Positions 43,657-52,937 of a stretch of 64,000 nucleotides of DNA are shown piece after piece (the first letter of the stretch is position 1; every line of letters begins with the position of its first letter). The notes under the pieces were generated by a model. The model was not told the DNA's origin, ran no database searches, and saw nothing but the letters and a program-made list of their open reading frames with translations. Origin of the DNA: Streptomyces spiramyceticus. GTDB lineage: Bacteria; Actinomycetota; Actinomycetes; Streptomycetales; Streptomycetaceae. The stretch covers positions 682,001 to 746,000 of the forward strand of contig NZ_JARBAX010000002.1 in the NCBI RefSeq assembly GCF_028807635.1, in the 5' to 3' direction. Position numbers and translations under genes: made by a program.

Positions 43657-44421
43657 ATGGCCCTCAACGCACTTCCGCACACGCTGCTCGGGGAGGGACC
43701 CCACCGGGTCGTCGCCGTGCATGGCTGGCTCGCCGACCGCAGCGCCTACGCCGCCGTGCTGCCGGACCTCGACACGCGCGCCTTCACCTACGCCGTCGTC
43801 GACCTGCGCGGCTACGGCGCGGCGAAGGAGACTCCGGGGCAGTACACGACCAGCGAGGGCGCGGCGGACGTGCTCGCGCTCGCCGACCGGCTCGGCTGGG
43901 ACACCTTCTCGCTCATCGGGCACTCCATGGGAGGATCCGTCGTCCAGCGCGTAGTGGCCGCCGCCCCGCAGCGCGTCCGGCGGCTCGTCGGCGTATCTCC
44001 GGTGCCCGCGAGCGGGCTGGCGATGCCGCCGGAACAGTGGGAGCTGTTCGCCGAAGCGGCCGACCGGCACGAGAACCGGCGCATCATCTTCGACTCCACG
44101 ACCGGCGGGAACCGCCCGGCCGCCTGGCTCGACCGCATGGTGCGCCAGTCGGTCGAGCAGAGCGACCCCAAGGCCTTCCGTGCCTGGTTCGAATCCTGGG
44201 CGGGCGAGGACTTCCACGCCGAGATCGAGGGTTCCGACGTGCCGGCGCTGGCGGTGGCCGGGGCGCTGGATCCGGCGCTCAGCACTGAGCTGATGCGGCA
44301 GACCTGGCTGGCCTGGTTCCGCCGCGGTGAGGTGGCCGAGCTCCCGGGCGCCGGTCATTACGCGATGGACGAAACCCCGCTCCAGCTCATCCGTACGGTC
44401 GAGGACTTCCTGCGCGCATGA
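43657..44421 (+). CDS. Alpha/beta hydrolase
   Basis: 254 residues with GGAGA before the ATG. HRVVAVHGWLADRSAYAAVL (oxyanion region), FSLIGHSMGGSVVQRVVAAA (nucleophile, G-H-S-M-G), AVAGALDPALSTELM (acid) and LPGAGHYAMDETP (His) complete the catalytic set. Its stop overlaps the P450 start (ATGA), so they are translationally coupled and probably act in one pathway. Substrate unknown. Confidence 0.92.
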   Translation: MALNALPHTLLGEGPHRVVAVHGWLADRSAYAAVLPDLDTRAFTYAVVDLRGYGAAKETPGQYTTSEGAADVLALADRLGWDTFSLIGHSMGGSVVQRVVAAAPQRVRRLVGVSPVPASGLAMPPEQWELFAEAADRHENRRIIFDSTTGGNRPAAWLDRMVRQSVEQSDPKAFRAWFESWAGEDFHAEIEGSDVPALAVAGALDPALSTELMRQTWLAWFRRGEVAELPGAGHYAMDETPLQLIRTVEDFLRA

Positions 44422-45656
44422 GCGGAACGGCTCGTATTCCGGATGTGTTCGACCCCCGGCTGTACGGCGCCGGGCTCCCGCACGAGGCCTACCGGGTGCT
44501 GCGCGACAGGCTCCCGGTGGCCTGGCAGGAGGAGTACGAGGTGCTGGGCTGGCCGCCGGGACCCGGCTTCTGGGCGGTCACACGCCACCGCGACGTCGTC
44601 GCCGTACTCAAGGACTCCCGCACTTTCTCGTCCGAGGTCGGCGCCACCCAGATCCGCGACCCCGACCCGGCCGACCTGCCGTTCATCCGGCGCATGATGC
44701 TGAACCAGGACCTGCCGGGCCACGGCCGGCTGCGGCGGCTGGTCAGCAGGGCCTTCACCCCGGGCCGTATCGACCGCTTCGAGGCGTCCGCGCGGGCGCG
44801 CGCACGGTCGCTGCTCGGCGCGGCCCAGAAGACCGGCGCAGTCTTCGACCTGGTCACCACCGTCACCGACGACTACGCCCTGCTCAACCTCGCCGATCTG
44901 CTCGGCGTACCGGAGAGCGATCGCGGGCTGCTGCTCAAGTGGACCGAACGCGTCATCGCCTACCAGGATCCCGACGAGCCGCCGGTCCTCGGGCCGGAGG
45001 GCAAGCCGGTCAATCCGCGCTCGCCCGCCATGCTCCAGGAGATGTTCGATTACGCCCAGCAGCTCGCGGCGTACAAGCGACGCCGACCGGCCGACGACAT
45101 CATGACCTCACTTGCCGCCTCCGAACTCCACGATGCCGAGCTGGAGATGTTCTTCTTCCTGCTGACCGTGGCAGGCAACGACACCGTGCGCAGCGCCGCC
45201 CCCGGCGGCTTCCTCGCGCTGGCCGAGCACCCGGACCAGCAACGCAGGCTGCGCGCTGGTGAAGTGCCCGTGCCCCTGGCGGTCGAGGAGCTGCTGCGCG
45301 TGCACCCGCCCGTCCTCACCTTCCGCCGCACCGCCGCCCGGGACACCGAACTGGCCGGTCAGCGGGTGCGCACGGGTGACAAGGTCGTCGTATTCCACGC
45401 CTCCGCCAACCACGACGAGCGGGTCTTCGACGCCCCGCACCGCCTCGACCTGTCCCGCTCCCCGAACCCGCACGTGTCCTTCGGCGACGGCCCACACGTC
45501 TGCCTGGGCGCACACTTCGCCCGGCTCCAGCTGCGTGTTCTCCACGAGGAGGCATTGCGCCTGCTCCCCGAACTGACGCTCGCGGCCCCGCCGCGTCGCC
45601 TCGTGTCCAACTTCATCAACGGCATCAAGTCCCTGCCGCTGCGCGCAGGAACATGA
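44418..45656 (+). CDS. Cytochrome P450
   Basis: 412 residues. The I-helix is FFFLLTVAGNDTVRSAAPGG (A-G-x-D-T), the K-helix E-x-x-R is in VEELLRVHPPVLTFRRTA, and the heme-binding loop is HVSFGDGPHVCLGAHFARLQ with the axial Cys. The A-G-N-D-T pattern recalls the CYP124/125/142 group that hydroxylates sterol or lipid side chains in actinobacteria, but this is only a resemblance. It is coupled to the preceding hydrolase. Redox partners are not in the window. Confidence 0.95.
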   Translation: MSGTARIPDVFDPRLYGAGLPHEAYRVLRDRLPVAWQEEYEVLGWPPGPGFWAVTRHRDVVAVLKDSRTFSSEVGATQIRDPDPADLPFIRRMMLNQDLPGHGRLRRLVSRAFTPGRIDRFEASARARARSLLGAAQKTGAVFDLVTTVTDDYALLNLADLLGVPESDRGLLLKWTERVIAYQDPDEPPVLGPEGKPVNPRSPAMLQEMFDYAQQLAAYKRRRPADDIMTSLAASELHDAELEMFFFLLTVAGNDTVRSAAPGGFLALAEHPDQQRRLRAGEVPVPLAVEELLRVHPPVLTFRRTAARDTELAGQRVRTGDKVVVFHASANHDERVFDAPHRLDLSRSPNPHVSFGDGPHVCLGAHFARLQLRVLHEEALRLLPELTLAAPPRRLVSNFINGIKSLPLRAGT

Positions 45657-45719
45657 CTTGGGCAGGGAACGAATTCTGCGTGGTGCGGTCCAAGAAGACC
45701 CTGATCGGCTGAGGAGGAC

Positions 45720-46466
45720 CTATGTCGTCGCCCGGTGCGAAGTGCGCGGCGCGGGCAGCGGGGACTGCGCCGCCCGGGTCACGTCGGCGATCTCCTCCAC
45801 CACGTCCGGCCCGTACGCCTGCGAGTTGACGACCTTCAGCAGCAGGCAGAAGGAGCCGTTGCTGCCGTGCTTGCGGGCCAGTCGCTCGTGGTTACGGGCC
45901 AGATAGCGCGTCGCCGCCTGGTTGGTGATCGCGCGCTGGCCGCAGAAGAGGAACACCGGTCTGGCGTCCTGGCCGACGGTCAGGCGCGCGAGCAGGACGT
46001 ACTCCGCGACGCCCGGCTCCAGCCGGTAGCGCTCGCTGCCGATCTGGAAGGCGGCGCGGTCGGGGCCCGGTTCGGCGTCCGTATTGATCCGGACGCCGGG
46101 GAGCAGGGAGTGCAGGTGGGCCGTCGTCCGCCGGTTCGAGCCCGGACCTCCCACGCAGTACTCCGTGCGCTCGCCGAAGCCCTGCTGCGCGACGTCGTGC
46201 GAGAGGATCTGGGCGTGCGCCCCGCAGTCCTTGATGAGGGCCGCGAGTTCGAGGAGCGCGAAGACGTCGTAACGGTGCACCGCGCCGTTGCCGCCCGCCT
46301 CGCGGTTCACCACGAGCAGTGACTCGGAGTTCGTGGGCAGCCCGAGGAAGACCTGCTTGCGGCGCAGCTTGCGCCGCCACAGGTACGTACGGGCGAGCCA
46401 GCCGAGAGAAGCGCTGATCCCGGCCGCGATCACGCCCAGCACGATGTTGCGTACGTCGTCAGTCAT
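45720..46466 (-). CDS. Membrane-anchored hypothetical protein
   Basis: 248 residues from the ATG at 46466. NIVLGVIAAGISASLGWLAR is an N-terminal membrane helix, then a basic RRKLRRK stop-transfer. The cytoplasmic domain reads VFLGLPTNSESLLVVNREAG, ALLELAALIKDCGAHAQILS, VFLFCGQRAITNQAATRYLA. I recognise the type as a recurrent Streptomyces protein of unknown function, with conserved NREAGG and GQRAITNQA stretches. No catalytic motif is apparent. Confidence 0.65.
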   Translation of the reverse strand: MTDDVRNIVLGVIAAGISASLGWLARTYLWRRKLRRKQVFLGLPTNSESLLVVNREAGGNGAVHRYDVFALLELAALIKDCGAHAQILSHDVAQQGFGERTEYCVGGPGSNRRTTAHLHSLLPGVRINTDAEPGPDRAAFQIGSERYRLEPGVAEYVLLARLTVGQDARPVFLFCGQRAITNQAATRYLARNHERLARKHGSNGSFCLLLKVVNSQAYGPDVVEEIADVTRAAQSPLPAPRTSHRATT

Positions 46467-46569
46467 GGGGCGGCATGGTAGCGGCCCGGCGCACCGGTGT
46501 TCGAGGCGGTCCTGACGGGCGGGGATTGTGAAGTTACGCTGCCCGGACACGCGTTGACTGGAGGTACGG

Positions 46570-48390
46570 ATGCGCCGCTCCACGGTACGGATTCTGTCGT
46601 TCTGGGCCGTTACGGCGGCAGTGGTCTCGGTGAGTGCCACCGCCACGCCCGCCACCGCCCCCGCGACATCCCCGCCGCCACCGGTCAAAACACCGGTCGC
46701 CGTCGGCTACGGGGGAGCGGTCGCCAGCGTCGACGCGGACGCCTCGGCGGCCGGGATCGAGGTGCTGAAGCGGGGCGGCAACGCGGTCGACGCGGCGGTC
46801 GCCACGGCGGCGGCGCTCGGTGTCACCGAGCCGTACTCGGCGGGCATCGGCGGTGGCGGCTACTTCGTCTATTACGACGCCAAGGCCCGTACCGTACGCA
46901 CGGTCGACGGGCGCGAGACCGCGCCGCTGAGCGCCGACGAGTCGCTCTTCCTGGAGAACGGCAAGCCGGTCCCGTTCGACCAGGCCATGACGAGCGGCCG
47001 CGGAGTCGGCACGCCCGGCACCCCCGCCACCTGGGACACGGTCCTCGACGAATGGGGCAGCAAGCCGCTGCGCACCCTGCTCGAACCGGCCGAGAAGCTC
47101 GCACGGGACGGCTTCACCGTCGACGCCACCTTCCGCTCGCAGACCGAGGCCAACGAGGCACGGTTCAGGGACTTCCCGGACACGGCCGAGCTGTTCCTGC
47201 CGGGCGGAAGGCTGCCGGTGGTGGGGTCCACCTTCAAGAACCCCGATCTTGCGCGTACGTACGAGAAGCTGGGCCGCAGCGGCGTCGGTGAGATGTACCG
47301 CGGCGACATCGCCCGCGACATCGTCCGTACGGTGCGCAAGCCGCCGGTGGATCCCGGGGCGACGAGAGTGGTGAGGTCCGGCGACCTGACGTCGAAGGAC
47401 CTCAGGAAGTACCGCACACTGCGCCAGGCCCCGACGAAGATCTCCTACCGGGGGCTCGACGTGTACGGCATGGCGCCGTCCTCCTCGGGCGGTACGAGCG
47501 TGGGCGAGGCACTCAACATCCTTGAGCGGAGCGACCTTTCCGTCGAGGCAGCGTCCGAGGCGGAGTACCTGCACCGCTACATCGAGGCGAGCCGCATCGC
47601 GTTCGCGGACCGGGGGCGGTGGGTCGGCGACCCGGCCTTCGAGGACGTGCCCGTGAAGGGCCTGCTGTCGCAGCGGTTCGCCGACTCGCGGGAGTGCCTC
47701 ATCAAGGACGACGCGGTGCTGAAAGCCCCGCTCGCGCCGGGCGACCCGCGAAAGCCCACGTCGTGCTCCACCGGCGGCCCTGCCGCCCCCACGACGTACG
47801 AGGGCGAGAACACGACGCACCTGACGGCGGCTGACAAATGGGGCAACGTCGTGGCGTACACGCTGACGATCGAGTCGACCGGCGGCAGCGGCATCACGGT
47901 GCCGGGCCGGGGCTTCATCCTCAACAACGAACTGACGGACTTCTCCTTCGCGCCGGCCGCCCCCGCGGTCCACGACCCGAACCTTCCCGGTCCCGGGAAG
48001 CGCCCGAGGTCCTCGATGTCCCCGACGATCGTGCTGGAGAACGGCCGCCCGCTGCTCGCGCTCGGCTCGCCGGGCGGCGCGACCATCATCACGACGGTGC
48101 TCCAGACCCTGACGGGTCACCTCGACCGGGGGCTGCCGCTGGTCGATGCGATCGCGGCGCCGCGGGCGAGTCAGCGGAACGCGGCGCTGACGGAGCTCGA
48201 ACCGGGCCTGTGGAACAGCCCGTTGCAGGCGGAACTCGAAGCGATCGGCCACGCCTTCAAGAGGAACCCGGAGATCGGGGCGGCGACGGGAGTGCAGCGG
48301 CTGCCGGACGGGCGGTGGGTCGCGGCGGCGGAGAAGGTACGGAGGGGTGGCGGCTCGGCGATGGTGGTGCGACCGGCGGGCACGCCCTAG
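46570..48390 (+). CDS. ggt: Gamma-glutamyltransferase
   Basis: 606 residues; TGGAGG precedes the ATG. An N-terminal signal peptide (MRRSTVRILSFWAVTAAVVS) is followed by the large subunit: GGNAVDAAVATAAALGVTEP, YSAGIGGGGYFVYYDAKART, VDGRETAP with the substrate-binding Arg. Self-cleavage is expected before the Thr in YEGENTTHLTAADKWGNVVA (T-T-H-L-T), the nucleophile of the small subunit. RPRSSMSPTIVLENGRPLLA and LGSPGGATIITTVLQTL are the other active-site loops. It cleaves glutathione and gamma-glutamyl compounds outside the cell. Confidence 0.96.
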   Translation: MRRSTVRILSFWAVTAAVVSVSATATPATAPATSPPPPVKTPVAVGYGGAVASVDADASAAGIEVLKRGGNAVDAAVATAAALGVTEPYSAGIGGGGYFVYYDAKARTVRTVDGRETAPLSADESLFLENGKPVPFDQAMTSGRGVGTPGTPATWDTVLDEWGSKPLRTLLEPAEKLARDGFTVDATFRSQTEANEARFRDFPDTAELFLPGGRLPVVGSTFKNPDLARTYEKLGRSGVGEMYRGDIARDIVRTVRKPPVDPGATRVVRSGDLTSKDLRKYRTLRQAPTKISYRGLDVYGMAPSSSGGTSVGEALNILERSDLSVEAASEAEYLHRYIEASRIAFADRGRWVGDPAFEDVPVKGLLSQRFADSRECLIKDDAVLKAPLAPGDPRKPTSCSTGGPAAPTTYEGENTTHLTAADKWGNVVAYTLTIESTGGSGITVPGRGFILNNELTDFSFAPAAPAVHDPNLPGPGKRPRSSMSPTIVLENGRPLLALGSPGGATIITTVLQTLTGHLDRGLPLVDAIAAPRASQRNAALTELEPGLWNSPLQAELEAIGHAFKRNPEIGAATGVQRLPDGRWVAAAEKVRRGGGSAMVVRPAGTP

Positions 48391-48453
48391 CCCTGACGGG
48401 GCTTTCCTTCCCGGGCGTGAGGCGCATGTGCCTCACGACGTAGTCTCGCGGGC

Positions 48454-48849
48454 ATGACACTTGACCAGGACCGACTCGAAGTGCTCGGCCGCAGCCCGTA
48501 CATCAGCCTGACCACGTTCCGTAAGGACGGCACCGGGGTCGCCACACCGGTGTGGGTCGCCTCCGACGGCTCCCAGCTCTACGTATGGACCAAATCCGAC
48601 TCCTGGAAGGTCAAGCGCATCCGCAACAACAGCCGGGTCGTCGTGACGGTCTGCGACGTGCGCGGCCGGGTCGAGGAGGACGCGCCGTCGGTGGAGGGCA
48701 CCGCACGGCTGCTGGACGCGGACGGTCTGCGCAAGGCGCGCAGGCTCCTTGCCCGCAAGTACACCTGGCAGTTCTGGCTCACCGATCTGCCCGCCATGAT
48801 CGTCCGTCTCGGCAAGCGGCCGCACACCGCCATCGCGGTCAGTGTCTGA
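48454..48849 (+). CDS. PPOX-class F420-dependent protein
   Basis: 131 residues, a split beta-barrel. SPYISLTTFRKDGTGVATPV, WVASDGSQLYVWTKSDSWKV, KRIRNNSRVVVTVCDVRGRV are typical of F420-binding pyridoxamine-oxidase-like proteins, where the T-F/K-x-G-x-x-x-x-x-P-V-W block holds the cofactor phosphate. Usual length of the family. It reduces an unknown substrate with F420H2 or stores the cofactor. Confidence 0.88.
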   Translation: MTLDQDRLEVLGRSPYISLTTFRKDGTGVATPVWVASDGSQLYVWTKSDSWKVKRIRNNSRVVVTVCDVRGRVEEDAPSVEGTARLLDADGLRKARRLLARKYTWQFWLTDLPAMIVRLGKRPHTAIAVSV

Positions 48850-48991
48850 AATCCGACCGTCCGGTCCGAAGAATTGAGCCGTTCGAGGCCCCCGTGAAAA
48901 CTGCGCGTAGCAGCGCCGTAACACAACTGCGGTCGAATGCCTGCGGACCGGCTGGTCCCAAGTCGGCGGCGGCAATGTGGCAGGGGCGACT

Positions 48992-50557
48992 ATGACGGTA
49001 GGTCAACTCCCAGCAGAGGCCGGGGCGTTCGCGCGCTACCTCCGTGACCTCATGGCGCTGCTCGACAAGGACGAGGGCTGGTGCGGGGTCTTCTGGCAGC
49101 GCGACCCGGACGGTATGCAGGCCTGTCTGGACGGCGGCGAACTCCCGCCCTGGGACGTACTGGAAGCCCTGCTTCACGATCTGGCCGCCCGGCACGGGAC
49201 CGGGGCGGCCGAGCACGAGACTCTACGTGCGCGAGCCCTGCACACGGCTGCTGCGGCGGCGCACGACCGGCGTCCGGGCGCTCGTGAGGGGCTGGTGGAG
49301 CGGCTCGGGGCGATGCGACGAGAGCGGGCGTACGCCGCCCAACGGGAACGGGAGCTGACGCAGCGGCTGCGTGGGGTGGCCGACGGCGCGGATGCGGAGG
49401 GGCTCGGGCTCGAACTCGCCTGGGCGCGGGACGACCACGAACGCGCGACGGCCCGTTGCGGGGAGCTCGGTGCACGTCTGGAGGCGCTGGAGACTCTGCC
49501 CTCACCGTCCAGGCCGGGGCGGCCCCCCGCTCCGGACTCCTGGTTTCGCGCGGAGGCCCCCGAGGCCGGCGAAGAGCCTTTCCTTCCCCACCCCGCTCCT
49601 TCCCGAAGTCCTCAAGTGCCGGACGGGCTGAATCCAGCCCGTCCGGCACTTGAGGACGCGCCCCCAGACTTCGTCCGGGGGGACCCCCAAGGGCGTCCGG
49701 GGGGCTGGGGGCCCGACGCCCACGCGGCGGCAGCCGCACATGTCACAGCCGGGAAGAGTGGGGTCTCCCCTGCTCGAACGAAGTTGAGAGCTTGGGGAAG
49801 GGCAGGGGAAGAGCCCGGCCGGGCTCCCAAGCGGCGGCCCCGCGGCGCCCGTTACGCCGGGCTCGACGCCGACGACGGAGGTGGCAACACTGGCGCTGCC
49901 TCCGCCGCGCCGGCCATGCCCGTGCCCCCCGCCGAAGCCGCCACCCCCCGCGGCGCCCGCTACGCCGGCGTGCAGGAGAAGGCCGCCGCCGCGCCGCCCC
50001 CCGTCGTGGCCGAGGCCGCCCACCTGGTCGAGGACGGGCGTGCCGTCAGCGGTGCCGTCGCCGCGCTCGTACAACTGCGTGCCCAGGGGCGTACCGGCGA
50101 AGCGCATGTGCTGCTCTGCGAGGCCGCCGCCTGGCCCGCGGGGCGGCTGCCGATGCTGGCCGGGGCCCTGCACCGGGCAGGGCTCGGCGCCGACTGGGCC
50201 ACCCTCCTCTGGGAACTGGCCTCGCTGCCGGTGGACCGGGTCGCCGCCGTGTCCGGCGCGCTGCACGGCGCCGGGCTCGGCGAGGACGGCAGGCAGCTGC
50301 TCCGGCAGGGCGTCGCGCGGCCCGCCCCCGAGATCGCGGCCGGCCTGCTGGCTCTGGTCGACGTGGGCCGGGAGCGCGAAGTGCGGGCCCTGGTCGACGC
50401 GTTCGTACGCGTGCGTACTCCCGAGGACGCCGCCCGCGTCGCGCAGAACGATCCGCCCCGGCTGGCGCCGCTGCTTCTCGACGCCGCGCGGCAGGTGTCG
50501 CAGGGGCGGTACTGGGACGTGGTCCATGCCCTGCGCGTGGCCGGCGCCGCCCCCTGA
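48992..50557 (+). CDS. Large hypothetical protein with a palindromic repeat in its coding sequence
   Basis: 521 residues from the ATG at 48992 (AGGGG upstream); a GTG five codons earlier is possible. The first 170 residues are helical and coiled-coil-like (FARYLRDLMALLDKDEGWCG, ERAYAAQRERELTQRLRGVA). The middle 160 are low-complexity Pro/Gly/Arg and contain the inserted palindrome. GARYAG occurs twice, on either side of it. The C-terminal 190 residues are a regular helical repeat (HVLLCEAAAWPAGRLPMLAG, VDRVAAVSGALHGAGLGEDG) resembling a tetratrico-like solenoid. No known family; seen in Streptomyces as a UL36-like conserved protein. Confidence 0.7.
   Translation: MTVGQLPAEAGAFARYLRDLMALLDKDEGWCGVFWQRDPDGMQACLDGGELPPWDVLEALLHDLAARHGTGAAEHETLRARALHTAAAAAHDRRPGAREGLVERLGAMRRERAYAAQRERELTQRLRGVADGADAEGLGLELAWARDDHERATARCGELGARLEALETLPSPSRPGRPPAPDSWFRAEAPEAGEEPFLPHPAPSRSPQVPDGLNPARPALEDAPPDFVRGDPQGRPGGWGPDAHAAAAAHVTAGKSGVSPARTKLRAWGRAGEEPGRAPKRRPRGARYAGLDADDGGGNTGAASAAPAMPVPPAEAATPRGARYAGVQEKAAAAPPPVVAEAAHLVEDGRAVSGAVAALVQLRAQGRTGEAHVLLCEAAAWPAGRLPMLAGALHRAGLGADWATLLWELASLPVDRVAAVSGALHGAGLGEDGRQLLRQGVARPAPEIAAGLLALVDVGREREVRALVDAFVRVRTPEDAARVAQNDPPRLAPLLLDAARQVSQGRYWDVVHALRVAGAAP
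49608..49657. repeat. Palindromic repeat inside a coding sequence
   Basis: A 22-bp arm containing TCAAGTGCCGGACGGGCT (49608-49629) is perfectly complementary to 49636-49657 across a six-base loop. It resembles the intergenic palindromes common in Streptomyces. Here it is translated in frame within the low-complexity middle of the host gene (SPQVPDGLNPARPALED). Confidence 0.9.
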
Positions 50558-50753
50558 GCCGGGCGTGAACTCTATGAACCCCGTGAACTCTGCAACCCTC
50601 GGCTGTCACTCCCTCGGGTGCGAAACATGATCGACTCTGCGGGTTGACGACGATGGTCTTGCCCCACTCCCCGCCGGGGCTTACGTTCATCCCTCTACGT
50701 CCCGAATCTACGGGCGTAGAAGGTCTCTGACGTCCCGTTGAAGGAGACAAGTC

Positions 50754-51596
50754 ATGGCCAAAGTCGTACGCGCCGCACTCGTCCAGGCGACCTGGACAGG
50801 CGACACCGAATCCATGATCGCCAAGCATGAGGAGTACGCCCGAGCGGCGGCCCGCGACGGCGCGAAGATCATAGGGTTCCAGGAAGTCTTCAACGCCCCG
50901 TACTTCTGCCAGGTGCAGGAGCCCGAGCACTACCGGTGGGCGGAATCCGTCCCCGACGGACCGACCGTCCGCCGTATGCAGGACCTCGCCCGCGAGACCG
51001 GCATGGTCATCGTCGTCCCCGTCTTCGAGCGCGAGCAGTCCGGCTTCTACTTCAACACCGCCGCCGTGATCGACGCCGACGGCAGCTACCTCGGCAAGTA
51101 CCGCAAGCACCACATCCCCCAGGTCAAGGGCTTCTGGGAGAAGTACTACTTCAAGCCCGGCAATCTGGGCTGGCCCGTCTTCGACACGGCGGTCGGCAAG
51201 GTCGGCGTCTACATCTGCTACGACCGCCACTTCCCGGAAGGCTGGCGCCAACTCGGCCTGAACGGCGCCGAGATTGTCTACAATCCCTCCGCCACATCCC
51301 GCGGCCTGTCCGCCCACCTCTGGCAGCTGGAACAGCCCGCAGCTGCCGTAGCCAACGAGTACTTCGTCGCCGCCATCAACCGGGTCGGCGAGGAGGAGTA
51401 CGGCGACAACGACTTCTACGGCACCAGCTACTTCGTCGACCCGCGCGGCCAGTTCGTCGGCGAGACCGCGAGCGACAAGGCCGAGGAACTGGTCGTACGC
51501 GACCTGGACTTCGACCTCATCGAGGAAGTACGCCAGCAGTGGGCGTTCTACCGAGACCGCCGCCCCGACGCGTACGAAGGACTGGTGCAGCCGTGA
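50754..51596 (+). CDS. Beta-ureidopropionase / N-carbamoyl amidohydrolase (nitrilase superfamily)
   Basis: 280 residues with GAAGGAGA before the ATG. The E-K-C triad is clear: Glu in KIIGFQEVFNAPYFCQVQEP, Lys in YLGKYRKHHIPQVKGFWEKY, Cys in VGVYICYDRHFPEGWRQLG. This form of the family hydrolyses N-carbamoyl-beta-alanine (third step of reductive pyrimidine catabolism) or N-carbamoylputrescine; the downstream dihydropyrimidinase and aminotransferase favour the first. Its stop overlaps the next start (GTGA). First gene of a five-gene operon. Confidence 0.93.
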   Translation: MAKVVRAALVQATWTGDTESMIAKHEEYARAAARDGAKIIGFQEVFNAPYFCQVQEPEHYRWAESVPDGPTVRRMQDLARETGMVIVVPVFEREQSGFYFNTAAVIDADGSYLGKYRKHHIPQVKGFWEKYYFKPGNLGWPVFDTAVGKVGVYICYDRHFPEGWRQLGLNGAEIVYNPSATSRGLSAHLWQLEQPAAAVANEYFVAAINRVGEEEYGDNDFYGTSYFVDPRGQFVGETASDKAEELVVRDLDFDLIEEVRQQWAFYRDRRPDAYEGLVQP

Positions 51597-52903
51597 CACC
51601 TCTTCCCCCGCCCGATGCCCGCCCGAGCCTCTACGACCGCCACAAAGCCGTCATCCCCGACTGGGTGAACCTCTACTACCGCCGGCCCATCGAGATCACG
51701 CACGGCGAAGGCCGCCACGTCTGGGACGCCGACGGGAAGAAGTACCTCGACTTCTTCGGCGGCATCCTCACCACCATGACCGCCCACGCCCTCCCCGAGG
51801 TCACCAAGGCCGTCAGCGAGCAGGCCGGCCGCATCATCCACTCCTCGACGCTCTACCTCAACCGCCCCATGGTCGAGCTCGCCGAGCGCATCGCGACCCT
51901 CTCCGGCATCCCCGACGCCCGGGTCTTCTTCACCACCTCCGGCACCGAGGCCAACGACACGGCCCTGCTGCTCGCCACGTCGTACCGCAGCTCCAACCAG
52001 ATCCTGGCGATGCGCAACAGCTACCACGGCCGGTCCTTCTCCGCCGTCTCCATCACCGGCAACCGCAGTTGGTCCCCAACCAGTCTGTCCCCGCTCCAGA
52101 CGCTGTACGTCCACGGGGGCGTCCGCAGCCGCGGCCCCTACGCGCAGCTGTCCGACGCGCAGTTCATCGAGGCGTGCGTCGCCGACCTCGAAGACCTCCT
52201 CGGTCAGACCGGCGGGCGCATCGCGGCACTCATCGCCGAACCCGTACAGGGCGTCGGCGGGTTCACCTCGCCGCCCGACGGCCTGTACGCCGCGTTCCGC
52301 GAGGTCCTCGACCGGCACGGCATCCTGTGGATCTCCGACGAGGTGCAGACCGGCTGGGGGCGTACGGGCGACCACTTCTGGGGCTGGCAGGCGCACGCCG
52401 AGAACGGCCCGCCCGACATCCTCACCTTCGCCAAGGGCATCGGCAACGGCATGTCCATCGGCGGTGTCGTCGCCCGCGCCGACGTCATGAACTGCCTGGA
52501 CGCCAACTCCATTTCGACCTTCGGCGGCAGCCCGGTCACGATGGCGGCGGGCGTCGCCAATCTCGCGTACCTGCTGGAGCACGACCTCCAGGGCAACGCC
52601 AGGCGCGTCGGCGGACTGCTCCTGGAACGGCTGCGCGCCATCACCGCGAGCGTGCCGTCCGTACGGGAAGTGCGCGGCCGCGGGCTGATGGCCGGCATCG
52701 AACTGGTCAAGCCCGGCACCGACGAAGCGGCGCCGGACAAGGCCGCTGCCGTACTCGAAGCGGCCCGCGAAGGCGGCCTGCTCATCGGCAAGGGCGGCGG
52801 CCACAACACCGCCGTACTGCGCATCGCCCCGCCCCTGTCGCTCACCGTGGCGGAGGCGGAGGAGGGCGCGTCCATCCTCGAACAAGCCCTGCACACGGTG
52901 TAG
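51593..52903 (+). CDS. Class III aminotransferase (beta-alanine:pyruvate type)
   Basis: 436 residues from a GTG at 51593 that overlaps the previous stop. GRHVWDADGKKYLDFFGGIL, VFFTTSGTEANDTALLLATS (PLP phosphate), ILWISDEVQTGWGRTGDHFW (Asp binding the pyridine nitrogen), PDILTFAKGIGNGMSIGGVV (Schiff-base Lys). This family moves the amino group of beta-alanine to pyruvate or 2-oxoglutarate, the step that follows beta-ureidopropionase. Exact specificity inferred from context. Confidence 0.92.
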   Translation: MTPLPPPDARPSLYDRHKAVIPDWVNLYYRRPIEITHGEGRHVWDADGKKYLDFFGGILTTMTAHALPEVTKAVSEQAGRIIHSSTLYLNRPMVELAERIATLSGIPDARVFFTTSGTEANDTALLLATSYRSSNQILAMRNSYHGRSFSAVSITGNRSWSPTSLSPLQTLYVHGGVRSRGPYAQLSDAQFIEACVADLEDLLGQTGGRIAALIAEPVQGVGGFTSPPDGLYAAFREVLDRHGILWISDEVQTGWGRTGDHFWGWQAHAENGPPDILTFAKGIGNGMSIGGVVARADVMNCLDANSISTFGGSPVTMAAGVANLAYLLEHDLQGNARRVGGLLLERLRAITASVPSVREVRGRGLMAGIELVKPGTDEAAPDKAAAVLEAAREGGLLIGKGGGHNTAVLRIAPPLSLTVAEAEEGASILEQALHTV

Positions 52904-52937
52904 TCGGCGCACGTACGACCCGGAGGGAGCGCACCGC

